Positions 5,973 through 12,249 of a DNA stretch of 13,482 nt are shown here, piece after piece. This DNA is from Synechococcus sp. HW_metabat.21. GTDB lineage: Bacteria; Cyanobacteriota; Cyanobacteriia; PCC-6307; Cyanobiaceae. A program made the translations under genes and the position numbers. A model generated the notes under the pieces. It did not search any database, was not told the origin of the DNA, and worked only from the letters and a program-made list of their open reading frames with translations. Position 1 is the first letter of the stretch. Each line of letters begins with the position of its first letter. Location: NCBI GenBank assembly GCA_018623875.1, contig JAAZUZ010000032.1, forward strand, positions 1-13,482. Direction: 5' to 3'.

Positions 5973-6278
5973 CTATTCGCCGATTGACTCATCGTAGGTC
6001 AGCAGACTGCTGGGCAAGGGAACGGTGACGGGGAAGACCATTGGCTCCTCACCGGCAACCACCAGACGAATCTCCCGGGCCAACTGCAATGCCTCCAACG
6101 GGGGCCGCAGCAAATCGATCACACCGCAGACCATGGCCCTGTGGGCCAAATCCCTGCATTCGATCCGAAGGGAGCCCCAGCCCCGGGACAGACGGGCCGC
6201 CAGCAACGGATCCAGACGACGCGCCTGCTCAGGGTCTTCCCGGTAGAACGACCAAAGGGCAACAGCAACCCGCTCCAT
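5973..6278 (-). CDS. Conserved-looking hypothetical protein upstream of rpoZ
   Basis: I do not recognise a named family. The ATG at 6278 gives 101 residues; a TTG at 6290 would add four more (MSWV) and is less likely. The sequence looks like a compact soluble domain: a helix with ERVAVALWSFYREDPEQARRL, then LLAARLSRGWGSLRIECRD, a helical AHRAMVCGVIDLLRPPLEAL, and a strand with REIRLVVAGEE. It has no signal peptide or membrane helix. The stop is 3 bases before rpoZ, so it heads the rpoZ-DUF1818 cluster and faces the Hsp70 gene across an 86-base divergent spacer. A perfect inverted repeat sits 7-25 bases before the ATG. Function cannot be assigned from sequence; the spacing suggests co-expression with omega. 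Confidence 0.75.
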   Translation of the reverse strand: MERVAVALWSFYREDPEQARRLDPLLAARLSRGWGSLRIECRDLAHRAMVCGVIDLLRPPLEALQLAREIRLVVAGEEPMVFPVTVPLPSSLLTYDESIGE

Positions 6279-6284
6279 GACCCA

Positions 6285-6303
6285 AGACAAGTCCCGCTTG
6301 TCT
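6285..6303. promoter_or_regulatory. Perfect inverted repeat in the rpoZ-cluster/Hsp70 divergent spacer
   Basis: AGACAAG (6285-6291) and CTTGTCT (6297-6303) form a perfect 7-bp inverted repeat around TCCCG. It lies just before the start of the minus-strand cluster and about 60 bases before the Hsp70 ATG. It could be an operator acting on both directions, or an RNA hairpin covering the ribosome entry site of the first minus-strand gene. It does not match a regulator site I know. Confidence 0.35.
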
Positions 6304-6364
6304 CACCATGGAGCCAGGTTTTGCGTCACCCTCTTAGACGGCAGTTTCCCTTCAGCTTTGGCCA

Positions 6365-7921
6365 ATGGCCGGCACCCTTGCCATTGACCTCGGCAGCACC
6401 ACCACGGTGGTGGCCCATCAAGGCGCGAACGATCCCAACGCCCAGCTGCTGCCCCTGCCGCCCTTCAGTAACGCCGATCCAGTCGCCATCCCGAGTTTGA
6501 TCTGGCTGGCGGATCCAGGCAGTGATCACCCCCTGATCGGTCGCCAGGTTGTCGAAGGGGGCCTGCTGGAGCGTGAAGGTCCCCAACTGCATAGGGATTT
6601 CAAACGGCTGATCGCCCACCCCAGCCGCGAGAGCAGCGACAGCTGGTTGACCCCGGAGCAAAGCGGACGCCTACTGCTCGAACAGATCTGGTCCCACCTG
6701 CCGGCGAGCATCAGCCCCGATCGATTGGTGCTGACCGCCCCCATTGATGGCTACCGGGGCTACCGCCAATGGCTCCTGGATGCCGTCGAAGCGATGGATG
6801 TCCCCGATGTGGCCTTGGTGGATGAACCCACCGCGGCCGCCATTGGAGCGGGACTCGCCCCAGGAAGCCGCGTCCTCGTCGTCGATGTCGGCGGTGGCAC
6901 CACGGACCTCTCGCTGGTGGCCCTCCCCGGCGGGGAAGGGCGCGCCGCCCCCATCGCCCAATTGCTGCGCTTTGGCGGCCGCAACCTGAGCGGTAGCCAA
7001 CAAACACTGCGGACCGCCGAAGTGCTGGGCAAAGCCGGCTTGGCGCTCGGGGGCCGCGATCTGGACCGCTGGATTGCTGCGCACCTCTGTCCGGATCTTC
7101 CCCATCCGCCGCGGGGACTCCTGCAGGTCTGCGAACGGCTCAAATGCGAACTCAGCACCCAGGAGGAAGCCCTCGCCCTTTGGACCCCCGCGGGAGCGTC
7201 TAGCCCGGTCCCCTTACGCCTGGAGCGGACCGGCTTCGAGCAACTGCTTCTGGAGCAAGGGTTACTGAGCCTGCTGGATGAACTGCTGGAGACCGTCCTG
7301 GCCGGAGCCCGGGCCGCGGGCGTTGAAAGCGAGGACATCGACGCGATCCTTCCGGTGGGGGGCAGTGCCCAAATCCCATTGATTCGCGGCTGGCTTCAGC
7401 AACGCCTCCCGGGCACCCCCCTGCGGGACAGCCGTCCCGTCGAAGCCGTCGCCCTGGGGGCCTTGAGCCTCACCCCAGGCGTCCGCATCAAGGACGTTCT
7501 CAGCCAGGGGGTCTCCCTACGTTGCTGGGATCAACGCAGCGCTGAACACCGCTGGCACCCACTCTTCGTGGCCGGTCAGAGCTGGCCGATCGAGCAACCC
7601 CTTGTCATTCGCCTCTCCTGCAGCCAGAGCGATCAGCAGGCCCTGGAATTGGTGCTCGGGGAACCCCAGACGGAAGAGCGCAGCGAGGTGGTCTTCGTGG
7701 ATGGCCTACCCGTCCTGCGCCGCCAACGGGCAGGAGAGGCCCTGGTCCAGACCTGGACGCAGGCCCCCATCCAGATCCCCCTGACACCCTCCGGCAACCC
7801 CGGGGAGGACCGCATCGAGCTGCGCTTTTGGATTGACGAGGCCGCTCACCTGCAGGTCGAGGCCCTGGATCTGCAGACCCAAGCCCGCCAGTCCGCCATC
7901 GATCTGGGTGCCGTGCGCTAG
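6365..7921 (+). CDS. Hsp70 family (DnaK-like) chaperone, short form
   Basis: The 518-residue protein has a complete Hsp70 ATPase domain. The phosphate-1 loop is IDLGSTTTVVA (about residues 7-17), phosphate-2 is VVDVGGGTTDLSLV (about 171-184), DEPTAAAIGAG is near 154-164, and the adenosine motif ILPVGGSAQIPLI is near 327-339. After about residue 370, VRIKDVLSQGVSLRCWDQ stands where the DnaK linker and beta-sandwich begin. The rest fits a shortened, divergent substrate-binding beta domain, and the helical lid and disordered tail of DnaK are missing. Housekeeping DnaK is about 630 residues, so this is a specialised paralogue rather than dnaK itself. Client proteins are unknown. The ATG has no strong ribosome binding site. 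After its stop the same frame stays open to 7993, touching the next gene, a membrane-anchored protein that may be a partner. Confidence 0.88.
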   Translation: MAGTLAIDLGSTTTVVAHQGANDPNAQLLPLPPFSNADPVAIPSLIWLADPGSDHPLIGRQVVEGGLLEREGPQLHRDFKRLIAHPSRESSDSWLTPEQSGRLLLEQIWSHLPASISPDRLVLTAPIDGYRGYRQWLLDAVEAMDVPDVALVDEPTAAAIGAGLAPGSRVLVVDVGGGTTDLSLVALPGGEGRAAPIAQLLRFGGRNLSGSQQTLRTAEVLGKAGLALGGRDLDRWIAAHLCPDLPHPPRGLLQVCERLKCELSTQEEALALWTPAGASSPVPLRLERTGFEQLLLEQGLLSLLDELLETVLAGARAAGVESEDIDAILPVGGSAQIPLIRGWLQQRLPGTPLRDSRPVEAVALGALSLTPGVRIKDVLSQGVSLRCWDQRSAEHRWHPLFVAGQSWPIEQPLVIRLSCSQSDQQALELVLGEPQTEERSEVVFVDGLPVLRRQRAGEALVQTWTQAPIQIPLTPSGNPGEDRIELRFWIDEAAHLQVEALDLQTQARQSAIDLGAVR

Positions 7922-7993
7922 GCCGGCTCAAGCGCTGCCCCTGGCCGCATGATCGCCGGAGGGCGGCTGCATAAAACGGAGGCGGATTCCTGA
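7922..7993 (+). other. Hsp70 frame extension after its stop, ending in a CTGA overlap
   Basis: After the Hsp70 stop (TAG, 7919-7921) the same frame has 23 sense codons, including an ATG at 7949, before TGA at 7991-7993. That TGA overlaps an in-frame CTG (7990-7992) of the next gene, and a perfect GGAGG at 7978-7982 sits 7 bases before the CTG. The layout resembles a coupled stop/start junction, as if Hsp70 once ended at 7993. A short ORF of 14 codons from 7949 is another reading. The bases are certain; the history is inferred. Confidence 0.35.
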
Positions 7994-8001
7994 CCCGCCA
8001 T

Positions 8002-8832
8002 TTGGCCCTCCGCCGACACCGGCTTCCACGCTTTTGGCTGGTGCTCACCTTGGGGTTGGTGGCATCGGGAGTCGCTGCGGCCTATTGGTGGGAAAAACAA
8101 CTTCCAGCTCGCCTTGAGCAGGCATCCAAAGCCGGGCGATTGGATGACTGCCTGCTCTACGGCGAGCAGCTTTCGGCCCTGCGCTGGCTGGGGGGCCAAG
8201 CGCCGCTGGAACTCAGCCGTTGCCGGAGGCTGAAAGCCGAGCAGCTTTGGCAGGCCGACCAGCGGGCCCAGGCCCTGAAACTCCAGCGCCTACTGATCAA
8301 CTCCGGCAACAGCACCCCGGAGGACCAGCAGCGCCTGCTGGCCTGGCAACAGCAAATGGAAAACGAAGCCCTCACCCTTTATCGCCGCGGTCAACTGGAG
8401 CAGGCGATCACGGTCCTGAAGAGCCTCAATGCCGACCAAAACCCCCAGGGCACCGCGCTGGGCGATCAACTCCGCGAAGACTGGAACCGCAACCGTTTCC
8501 AGAAGGAACGGGCCGCCCGGCTGATCCCCCAGGAGCGCTGGTGGGAAGCCCTCGACGCCCTCAATCGAATCGAACATCCCTGGTGGAGGACGCGCACCGA
8601 GGGGCTGCGCAAGCAGGTGGAAGCCGGCATCGAAGGGCTCCGCCAACGGGACCACGGCGAGCACGATTCCCACGGCGGCCTGGGCTCCAACGTCCCCGAG
8701 GCCCAGCTCAACCGCCTGGTGGATCAGAAGCTTCAGCAAGGGCTCGACGACTGGCAAGCCTTCAGCCAGGCCTGCGCAGAGCTCGGGGGACAGGTCGTTG
8801 AAGACGGACCCGAAACGACCTGCAGGCGCTAA
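8002..8832 (+). CDS. Membrane-anchored helical protein next to Hsp70, function unknown
   Basis: I do not recognise a named family. The 276-residue product has a basic N-terminus (RRHRLPR), one membrane segment or uncleaved signal anchor at about residues 11-30 (FWLVLTLGLVASGVAAAYWW), and then a long, charged, mostly helical region. Repeated helical units such as WQADQRAQALKLQRLLINSG and RRGQLEQAITVLKSLNADQ look TPR-like. There is a His/Gly-rich linker near residues 213-222 (RQRDHGEHDSHGG). Two Cys residues lie in the last 25 residues (CAELGG and TTCRR) and could form a disulfide outside the cytoplasm. The start is uncertain: TTG at 8002 is a conservative choice without a ribosome binding site, while CTG at 7990 has GGAGG at ideal spacing. 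An in-frame stop at 7972 limits the 5' end. Its position suggests a transcript shared with Hsp70. Confidence 0.75.
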   Translation: MALRRHRLPRFWLVLTLGLVASGVAAAYWWEKQLPARLEQASKAGRLDDCLLYGEQLSALRWLGGQAPLELSRCRRLKAEQLWQADQRAQALKLQRLLINSGNSTPEDQQRLLAWQQQMENEALTLYRRGQLEQAITVLKSLNADQNPQGTALGDQLREDWNRNRFQKERAARLIPQERWWEALDALNRIEHPWWRTRTEGLRKQVEAGIEGLRQRDHGEHDSHGGLGSNVPEAQLNRLVDQKLQQGLDDWQAFSQACAELGGQVVEDGPETTCRR

Positions 8833-8873
8833 TCACGCGTGACAGGATGGGATTCACCTCAAAGCCCTTTTTC

Positions 8874-9095
8874 ATGCAGGCAGGAGATCAAGTCACGGTC
8901 AGCCAGAGCGTCGTGGTCTTCCACCACCCTCAGCATCGCGGCCAGGCCTTTGATCTCAAGGGCCAGCAGGGTGAAGTCTTCCAGGTTCTGAACGACTACA
9001 AGGGCCGCACCATCAGCCCGACCATGCCTGTGATCGTGGCCTTCGGAAAGTTCCGAGCCCACTTCCGCGCGGACGAGCTCGAAGCCGTGGCCTGA
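8874..9095 (+). CDS. ftrV: Ferredoxin-thioredoxin reductase, variable chain
   Basis: FtrV is the variable (alpha) subunit of ferredoxin-thioredoxin reductase. It forms a beta-barrel cap next to the catalytic FtrC chain, which passes electrons from photosystem I-reduced ferredoxin to thioredoxin. The 73-residue protein shows the family pattern MQAGDQVTVSQSVVVFHHP, AFDLKGQQGEVFQVL and the ending FRAHFRADELEAV. The ATG at 8874 fits the normal family start and length; an in-frame ATG at 8847 would add nine residues (MGFTSKPFF) and cannot be excluded. Neither start has a well-spaced ribosome binding site. No ftrC gene is in the window, as expected where the two genes are unlinked. Convergent pyrR ends 3 bases away. 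Confidence 0.88.
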   Translation: MQAGDQVTVSQSVVVFHHPQHRGQAFDLKGQQGEVFQVLNDYKGRTISPTMPVIVAFGKFRAHFRADELEAVA

Positions 9096-9120
9096 GGGTC
9101 AGCCTTCGGGCTCCCCCTTT
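9096..9120 (+). terminator. Probable ftrV terminator, inside the 3' end of pyrR
   Basis: Right after the ftrV stop, GGG (9096-9098) and CCC (9114-9116) flank an AGCC/GGCT stem with a TTCG tetraloop (9101-9112). TTT follows at 9118-9120. UUCG loops make very stable hairpins. Most of the element lies within the last codons of the convergent pyrR gene. The T tract is short, so efficiency is uncertain. Confidence 0.45.
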
Positions 9121-9647
9121 AAAAGGAAGACCCCTTCCTCCCCATCAATGCCCTTGAGACAGAGGGCAATCAGTTCTTGCCGGTTCGTCGGAACCACCCG
9201 TCCGCAGAAGTCGGGTTGAATCGGCAGCTCCCGGTGACCGCGGTCCACCATCGCCAGCAGCGAGACGCGTCGAGGGCGGCCCCAGGCCTGCAGGGCCTCT
9301 AGCGCGGCCCGCACGGTGCGGCCGGTGAAGATCACGTCATCCACCAGCACCACTTCCTTTCCGTCGAGGCTGGTGGGTAAGGAGGTTGGCGTCACCAGAC
9401 GCGTGCCGACCCGTTCGAGGTCATCCCGGTGGAAGGTGGGATCAACACTGCCGCAGTCCACGGGATGGCCCGAGAGCTGCTCAAGCAACTGCGCCAGGAC
9501 CTCTGCCAAGGCCACCCCCCGGGTCGGAATCCCCAGGAGGACCAGATCGCGACTGTCATCCACGCTCTCCAGCACCTGGGAGGCCAGACGGTTCAGGGTT
9601 CTTCCGAGCTCAACCGCGGACAGAATTTCAACGCGATCGACGGCCAT
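9099..9647 (-). CDS. pyrR: Bifunctional PyrR: pyr operon regulator / uracil phosphoribosyltransferase
   Basis: The 182-residue protein is a type I phosphoribosyltransferase of the PyrR family. The PRPP-binding signature VVLVDDVIFTGRT is at residues 99-111. The N-terminal region has LVLLGIPTRGVALAEVLA (about 35-52), and the PyrR-type VDPTFHRDDLERVG is near 68-81. In Bacillus, PyrR binds pyr mRNA to attenuate pyrimidine genes and also makes UMP from uracil and PRPP. In cyanobacteria the RNA-binding role is less certain. No pyr biosynthesis gene or obvious attenuator lies nearby, so only the enzyme function is directly suggested. The ATG at 9647 is the natural start. The gene diverges from gpmI across about 116-143 bases and ends 3 bases from ftrV. 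Confidence 0.92.
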   Translation of the reverse strand: MAVDRVEILSAVELGRTLNRLASQVLESVDDSRDLVLLGIPTRGVALAEVLAQLLEQLSGHPVDCGSVDPTFHRDDLERVGTRLVTPTSLPTSLDGKEVVLVDDVIFTGRTVRAALEALQAWGRPRRVSLLAMVDRGHRELPIQPDFCGRVVPTNRQELIALCLKGIDGEEGVFLLKGEPEG

Positions 9648-9790
9648 GGGTCTGAGCGGAGGGCGCGATGGTAGTGGGAATCCCCGGTGTAGCCAAAAGC
9701 TGACGCAACCATGCTGAGGACTGGCTCAGGGCAAGGCAAGAGGTAGGTTGGGCCTATCTGGTCGTGCAGGGAAAGGCGGGGTTTTATCGG

Positions 9791-11461
9791 GTGACAGTCG
9801 TACCGTCCACCGAATCGGGCTCGCACAACGCGGCGGCATCCACCGCCGGTCCTTCAGATCCTTCCCAGAAGGGTGCGGTTGCGCCGGTCGTGCTCTGCAT
9901 CCTCGATGGATGGGGCTACCGGCACGACGACGTTCATAACGCCATCCGGGCGGCCCAAACCCCGGTCATGGATGCCCTCTGGCATGCCTATCCCCACACC
10001 CTGATCGAAGCGAGCGGTGCCGATGTCGGCCTGCCCGACGATCAAATGGGCAACTCCGAAGTCGGTCACCTCACCATTGGTGCCGGCCGGATCATCCGCC
10101 AAGAGCTCGTTCGCATCAGCCAGGCCGTACGGGACGGCAGCATCGCGGACAATTCGGAACTCAACGCCCTTGCCGAGCAACTGCAGAGCAGCGGCAAAAC
10201 CCTCCACCTGATCGGACTCTGCTCCGATGGCGGAGTCCACAGCCACATCGACCACCTGGGCGGCCTCCTGCATTGGGCCAAGGCTCGCGGGCTCAAGGAT
10301 GTCTGCATTCACGCCATCACCGATGGCCGTGACACGCCTCCCCAGAGCGCCGAGCCATTCCTGACCAAGATCGAAGCCCAAATCGAAGCGGCAGGCATTG
10401 GCCGGATCAGCACCCTCTGCGGGCGCTATTGGGCGATGGATCGCGACAGCCGCTGGGAGCGCACCGAGAAGGCCTATCGGCTGCTCACCGAAGACGGTGC
10501 AATCACCGAGCAATCCCCCCAGGAGGTGCTTCAGGCCTCCTATGGCGAGGAGATCTACGACGAATTCCTGGAACCCACCCGCCTGGCTCCCGGGTCCATC
10601 CAATCCGGCGATGGCCTGGTGGTCTTCAACTTTCGCCCCGACCGGGTGCGCCAGCTGGTCAAGGCCCTGGTCCTCGAGAACTTCGACGGCTTCGAGCGGA
10701 GTTTTATCCCCGATCTGAACGTGGTCACGTTCACCCAATACGAAGCCGGACTTCCGGTCAGCGTCGCCTTCCCGCCCGAGTCCCTTGACGGCCTGCTCGG
10801 CCAGGTGGTCTCCGAGGCGGGCCTGCGTCAATTCCGCACCGCTGAAACCGAGAAATACCCCCACGTCACCTACTTCATGAACGGTGGCATCGAGCAGCCC
10901 TACCCCGGCGAAGACCGGCACCTCGTGCCCTCCCCTCGGGTCGCCACCTACGACCAAGCACCAGCCATGTCGGCTGAGCAGCTCACCGACAACTGCATCT
11001 CCGCGATCAACAAGGGCATCTATTCCCTCGTGGTGATCAATTACGCCAACCCCGACATGGTCGGCCACACCGGAGCCATGGAGGCCACCGTGGAAGCCAT
11101 CGGCGCCGTCGACCAGAGCGTTGGCCGCCTACTGGAGGCGACGAACCGCATGGGCGGCACCTTGATTGTGACCGCCGACCACGGCAACGCCGAACTGATG
11201 GAAGGCCCCGACGGCCTGCCCTGGACCGCCCACACCACCAACCCGGTGCCGCTGATCCTGGTGGAAGGCGAGAAGCGCAAGATTCCCGGCCACGGCACCG
11301 CCGTAGAACTGCGCAGTGGCGGCGGCCTGGCCGATGTTGCGCCGACCCTGCTGGAGATCCTGGGCCTGGAGCAGCCGAGCCGAATGACCGGCACCTCCCT
11401 CATCCATCCCCTCGGCAGCCCGTCTCAGCCCAGTCGCATTCCCCAGACCCTGGGCGTCTAG
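9791..11461 (+). CDS. gpmI: 2,3-bisphosphoglycerate-independent phosphoglycerate mutase
   Basis: GpmI interconverts 3- and 2-phosphoglycerate in glycolysis/gluconeogenesis; it is a two-domain, metal-dependent enzyme of the alkaline phosphatase superfamily. PVVLCILDGWGYR holds the first metal-binding Asp. MGNSEVGHLTIGAGRI holds the phosphorylated Ser, about residue 89 from this start. CSDGGVHSH, ITDGRDTPP, GRYWAMDRD, FNFRPDRVRQ, INYANPDMVGHTG and TADHGNAELM cover the rest of the active site, so the enzyme looks complete. The N-terminal 30 residues are Ser/Thr/Ala-rich and not part of the fold. The start is uncertain between GTG at 9764 (565 residues) and GTG at 9791 (556); the later one is preferred as closer to normal length. 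A TAGGTT hexamer at 9744-9749 may be a -10 box. secG follows 20 bases downstream. Confidence 0.92.
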   Translation: MTVVPSTESGSHNAAASTAGPSDPSQKGAVAPVVLCILDGWGYRHDDVHNAIRAAQTPVMDALWHAYPHTLIEASGADVGLPDDQMGNSEVGHLTIGAGRIIRQELVRISQAVRDGSIADNSELNALAEQLQSSGKTLHLIGLCSDGGVHSHIDHLGGLLHWAKARGLKDVCIHAITDGRDTPPQSAEPFLTKIEAQIEAAGIGRISTLCGRYWAMDRDSRWERTEKAYRLLTEDGAITEQSPQEVLQASYGEEIYDEFLEPTRLAPGSIQSGDGLVVFNFRPDRVRQLVKALVLENFDGFERSFIPDLNVVTFTQYEAGLPVSVAFPPESLDGLLGQVVSEAGLRQFRTAETEKYPHVTYFMNGGIEQPYPGEDRHLVPSPRVATYDQAPAMSAEQLTDNCISAINKGIYSLVVINYANPDMVGHTGAMEATVEAIGAVDQSVGRLLEATNRMGGTLIVTADHGNAELMEGPDGLPWTAHTTNPVPLILVEGEKRKIPGHGTAVELRSGGGLADVAPTLLEILGLEQPSRMTGTSLIHPLGSPSQPSRIPQTLGV

Positions 11462-11481
11462 TCACTGCCTAGGCTGCAGCA

Positions 11482-11718
11482 ATGATTCAAAGCGTCCTCA
11501 CCTGGATCTGGCTCAGCAGTGGCGCACTGCTGGTCATCACCGTGCTCCTGCACAGCCCGAAGGGCGATGGCATGGGCGGCCTGGCCTCCAGCGGCAGCTC
11601 AATGTTCAGCAGCGCCCGCAGCGCCGAAGCGACCCTGAACCGCATCACCTGGACCCTGCTGGCCATCTTCCTTGGACTGGCCACAGCCCTCAGCGCTGGC
11701 TGGCTCAAGGGGCTCTAA
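11482..11718 (+). CDS. secG: Preprotein translocase subunit SecG
   Basis: SecG is the small accessory subunit of the SecYEG channel in the plasma and thylakoid membranes. The 78-residue protein has the standard layout: a first membrane helix at about residues 5-24, the conserved loop HSPKGDGMGGLASSGSSMF (about 24-42) with Ser/Gly-rich sequence, and a second helix at about 53-73. The ATG at 11482 fits the family; the ribosome binding site is weak. The gene starts 20 bases after gpmI, an arrangement commonly seen in cyanobacteria as far as I know, and its TAA stop directly abuts the msrB ATG. These spacings point to a gpmI-secG-msrB operon. Confidence 0.93.
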   Translation: MIQSVLTWIWLSSGALLVITVLLHSPKGDGMGGLASSGSSMFSSARSAEATLNRITWTLLAIFLGLATALSAGWLKGL

Positions 11719-12189
11719 ATGACACGTCGAGGACTGCTCGCATCCCTGGCTCTGCTGGTGGGGGGCAAATCAGCGGAGGCGGCCGCCAAGGCCGGCGATC
11801 CCCAGTGGCAACTCAGTGATGCCCAGTGGAAGCAACGGCTTTCCCCAGCCGCCTACCAGGTGCTGCGGCAAGAGGGCACTGAGCGTCCTTTCTCTAGCCC
11901 ACTGAACAACGAGAAGCGCGCTGGGATTTATCACTGCGCCGGCTGCGACCTGCCGCTGTTCAGCTCCAAGGCCAAGTACGACAGCGGCACCGGTTGGCCC
12001 AGCTTCTGGGAACCCCTGGCCAATGCCATTGGCACGAGCGTCGACTTCAAGCTGATCGTGCCCCGCACGGAATACCACTGCAAGCGCTGCGGCGGTCACC
12101 AGGGCCACGTGTTCAACGACGGCCCTCGGCCCACCGGCAAGCGCTACTGCAACAACGGCGTGGCACTGACGTTCAAGCCCAACGCCTGA
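11719..12189 (+). CDS. msrB: Peptide-methionine (R)-S-oxide reductase with Tat-like signal peptide
   Basis: MsrB reduces methionine-R-sulfoxide in oxidised proteins. The zinc site is formed by C73/C76 (HCAGC) and C121/C124 (HCKRC). The conserved substrate region is YDSGTGWPSFWEPL (about residues 87-100), GGHQGHVFNDGPRPTGKRY follows, and the catalytic Cys is C144 (RYCNNG). The MsrB domain itself is complete. Residues 1-22 look like an export signal: TRRGLLASLALLVGG has a twin-arginine pattern, followed by AEAAA as a possible cleavage site. The mature enzyme would therefore act in the periplasm or thylakoid lumen; this is an inference. The ATG follows the secG stop with no gap (TAAATG), so translation is probably coupled. 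A hairpin terminator lies 14 bases downstream. Confidence 0.92.
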   Translation: MTRRGLLASLALLVGGKSAEAAAKAGDPQWQLSDAQWKQRLSPAAYQVLRQEGTERPFSSPLNNEKRAGIYHCAGCDLPLFSSKAKYDSGTGWPSFWEPLANAIGTSVDFKLIVPRTEYHCKRCGGHQGHVFNDGPRPTGKRYCNNGVALTFKPNA

Positions 12190-12200
12190 AGCAAGACAGC

Positions 12201-12232
12201 AAAAAGCCCGGGATGCACTGCAACCCGGGCTT
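12201..12232 (-). terminator. Rho-independent terminator between convergent msrB and amt
   Basis: AAGCCCGGG (12204-12212) pairs perfectly with CCCGGGCTT (12224-12232), giving a 9-bp stem with an 11-base loop. On the minus strand the stem is followed by five T (12205-12201), a classical terminator for amt, whose stop is 18 bases away. On the plus strand only TT follows the stem, so termination of msrB transcripts here would be weaker but possible. Confidence 0.85.
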
Positions 12233-12249
12233 GATGATGGAGCCGGTGC

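Noticed and set aside
6365..7921. Housekeeping dnaK
   Set aside because: The protein is about 110 residues too short, lacks the lid, and its substrate-binding part is divergent, so it is better called an Hsp70-family paralogue.
9854..11068. Long open frame (404 codons) on the minus strand
   Set aside because: It is entirely antisense to gpmI, whose catalytic motifs are all present. Such shadow frames are expected in GC-rich codon-biased DNA, and the deduced sequence matches no family I know.
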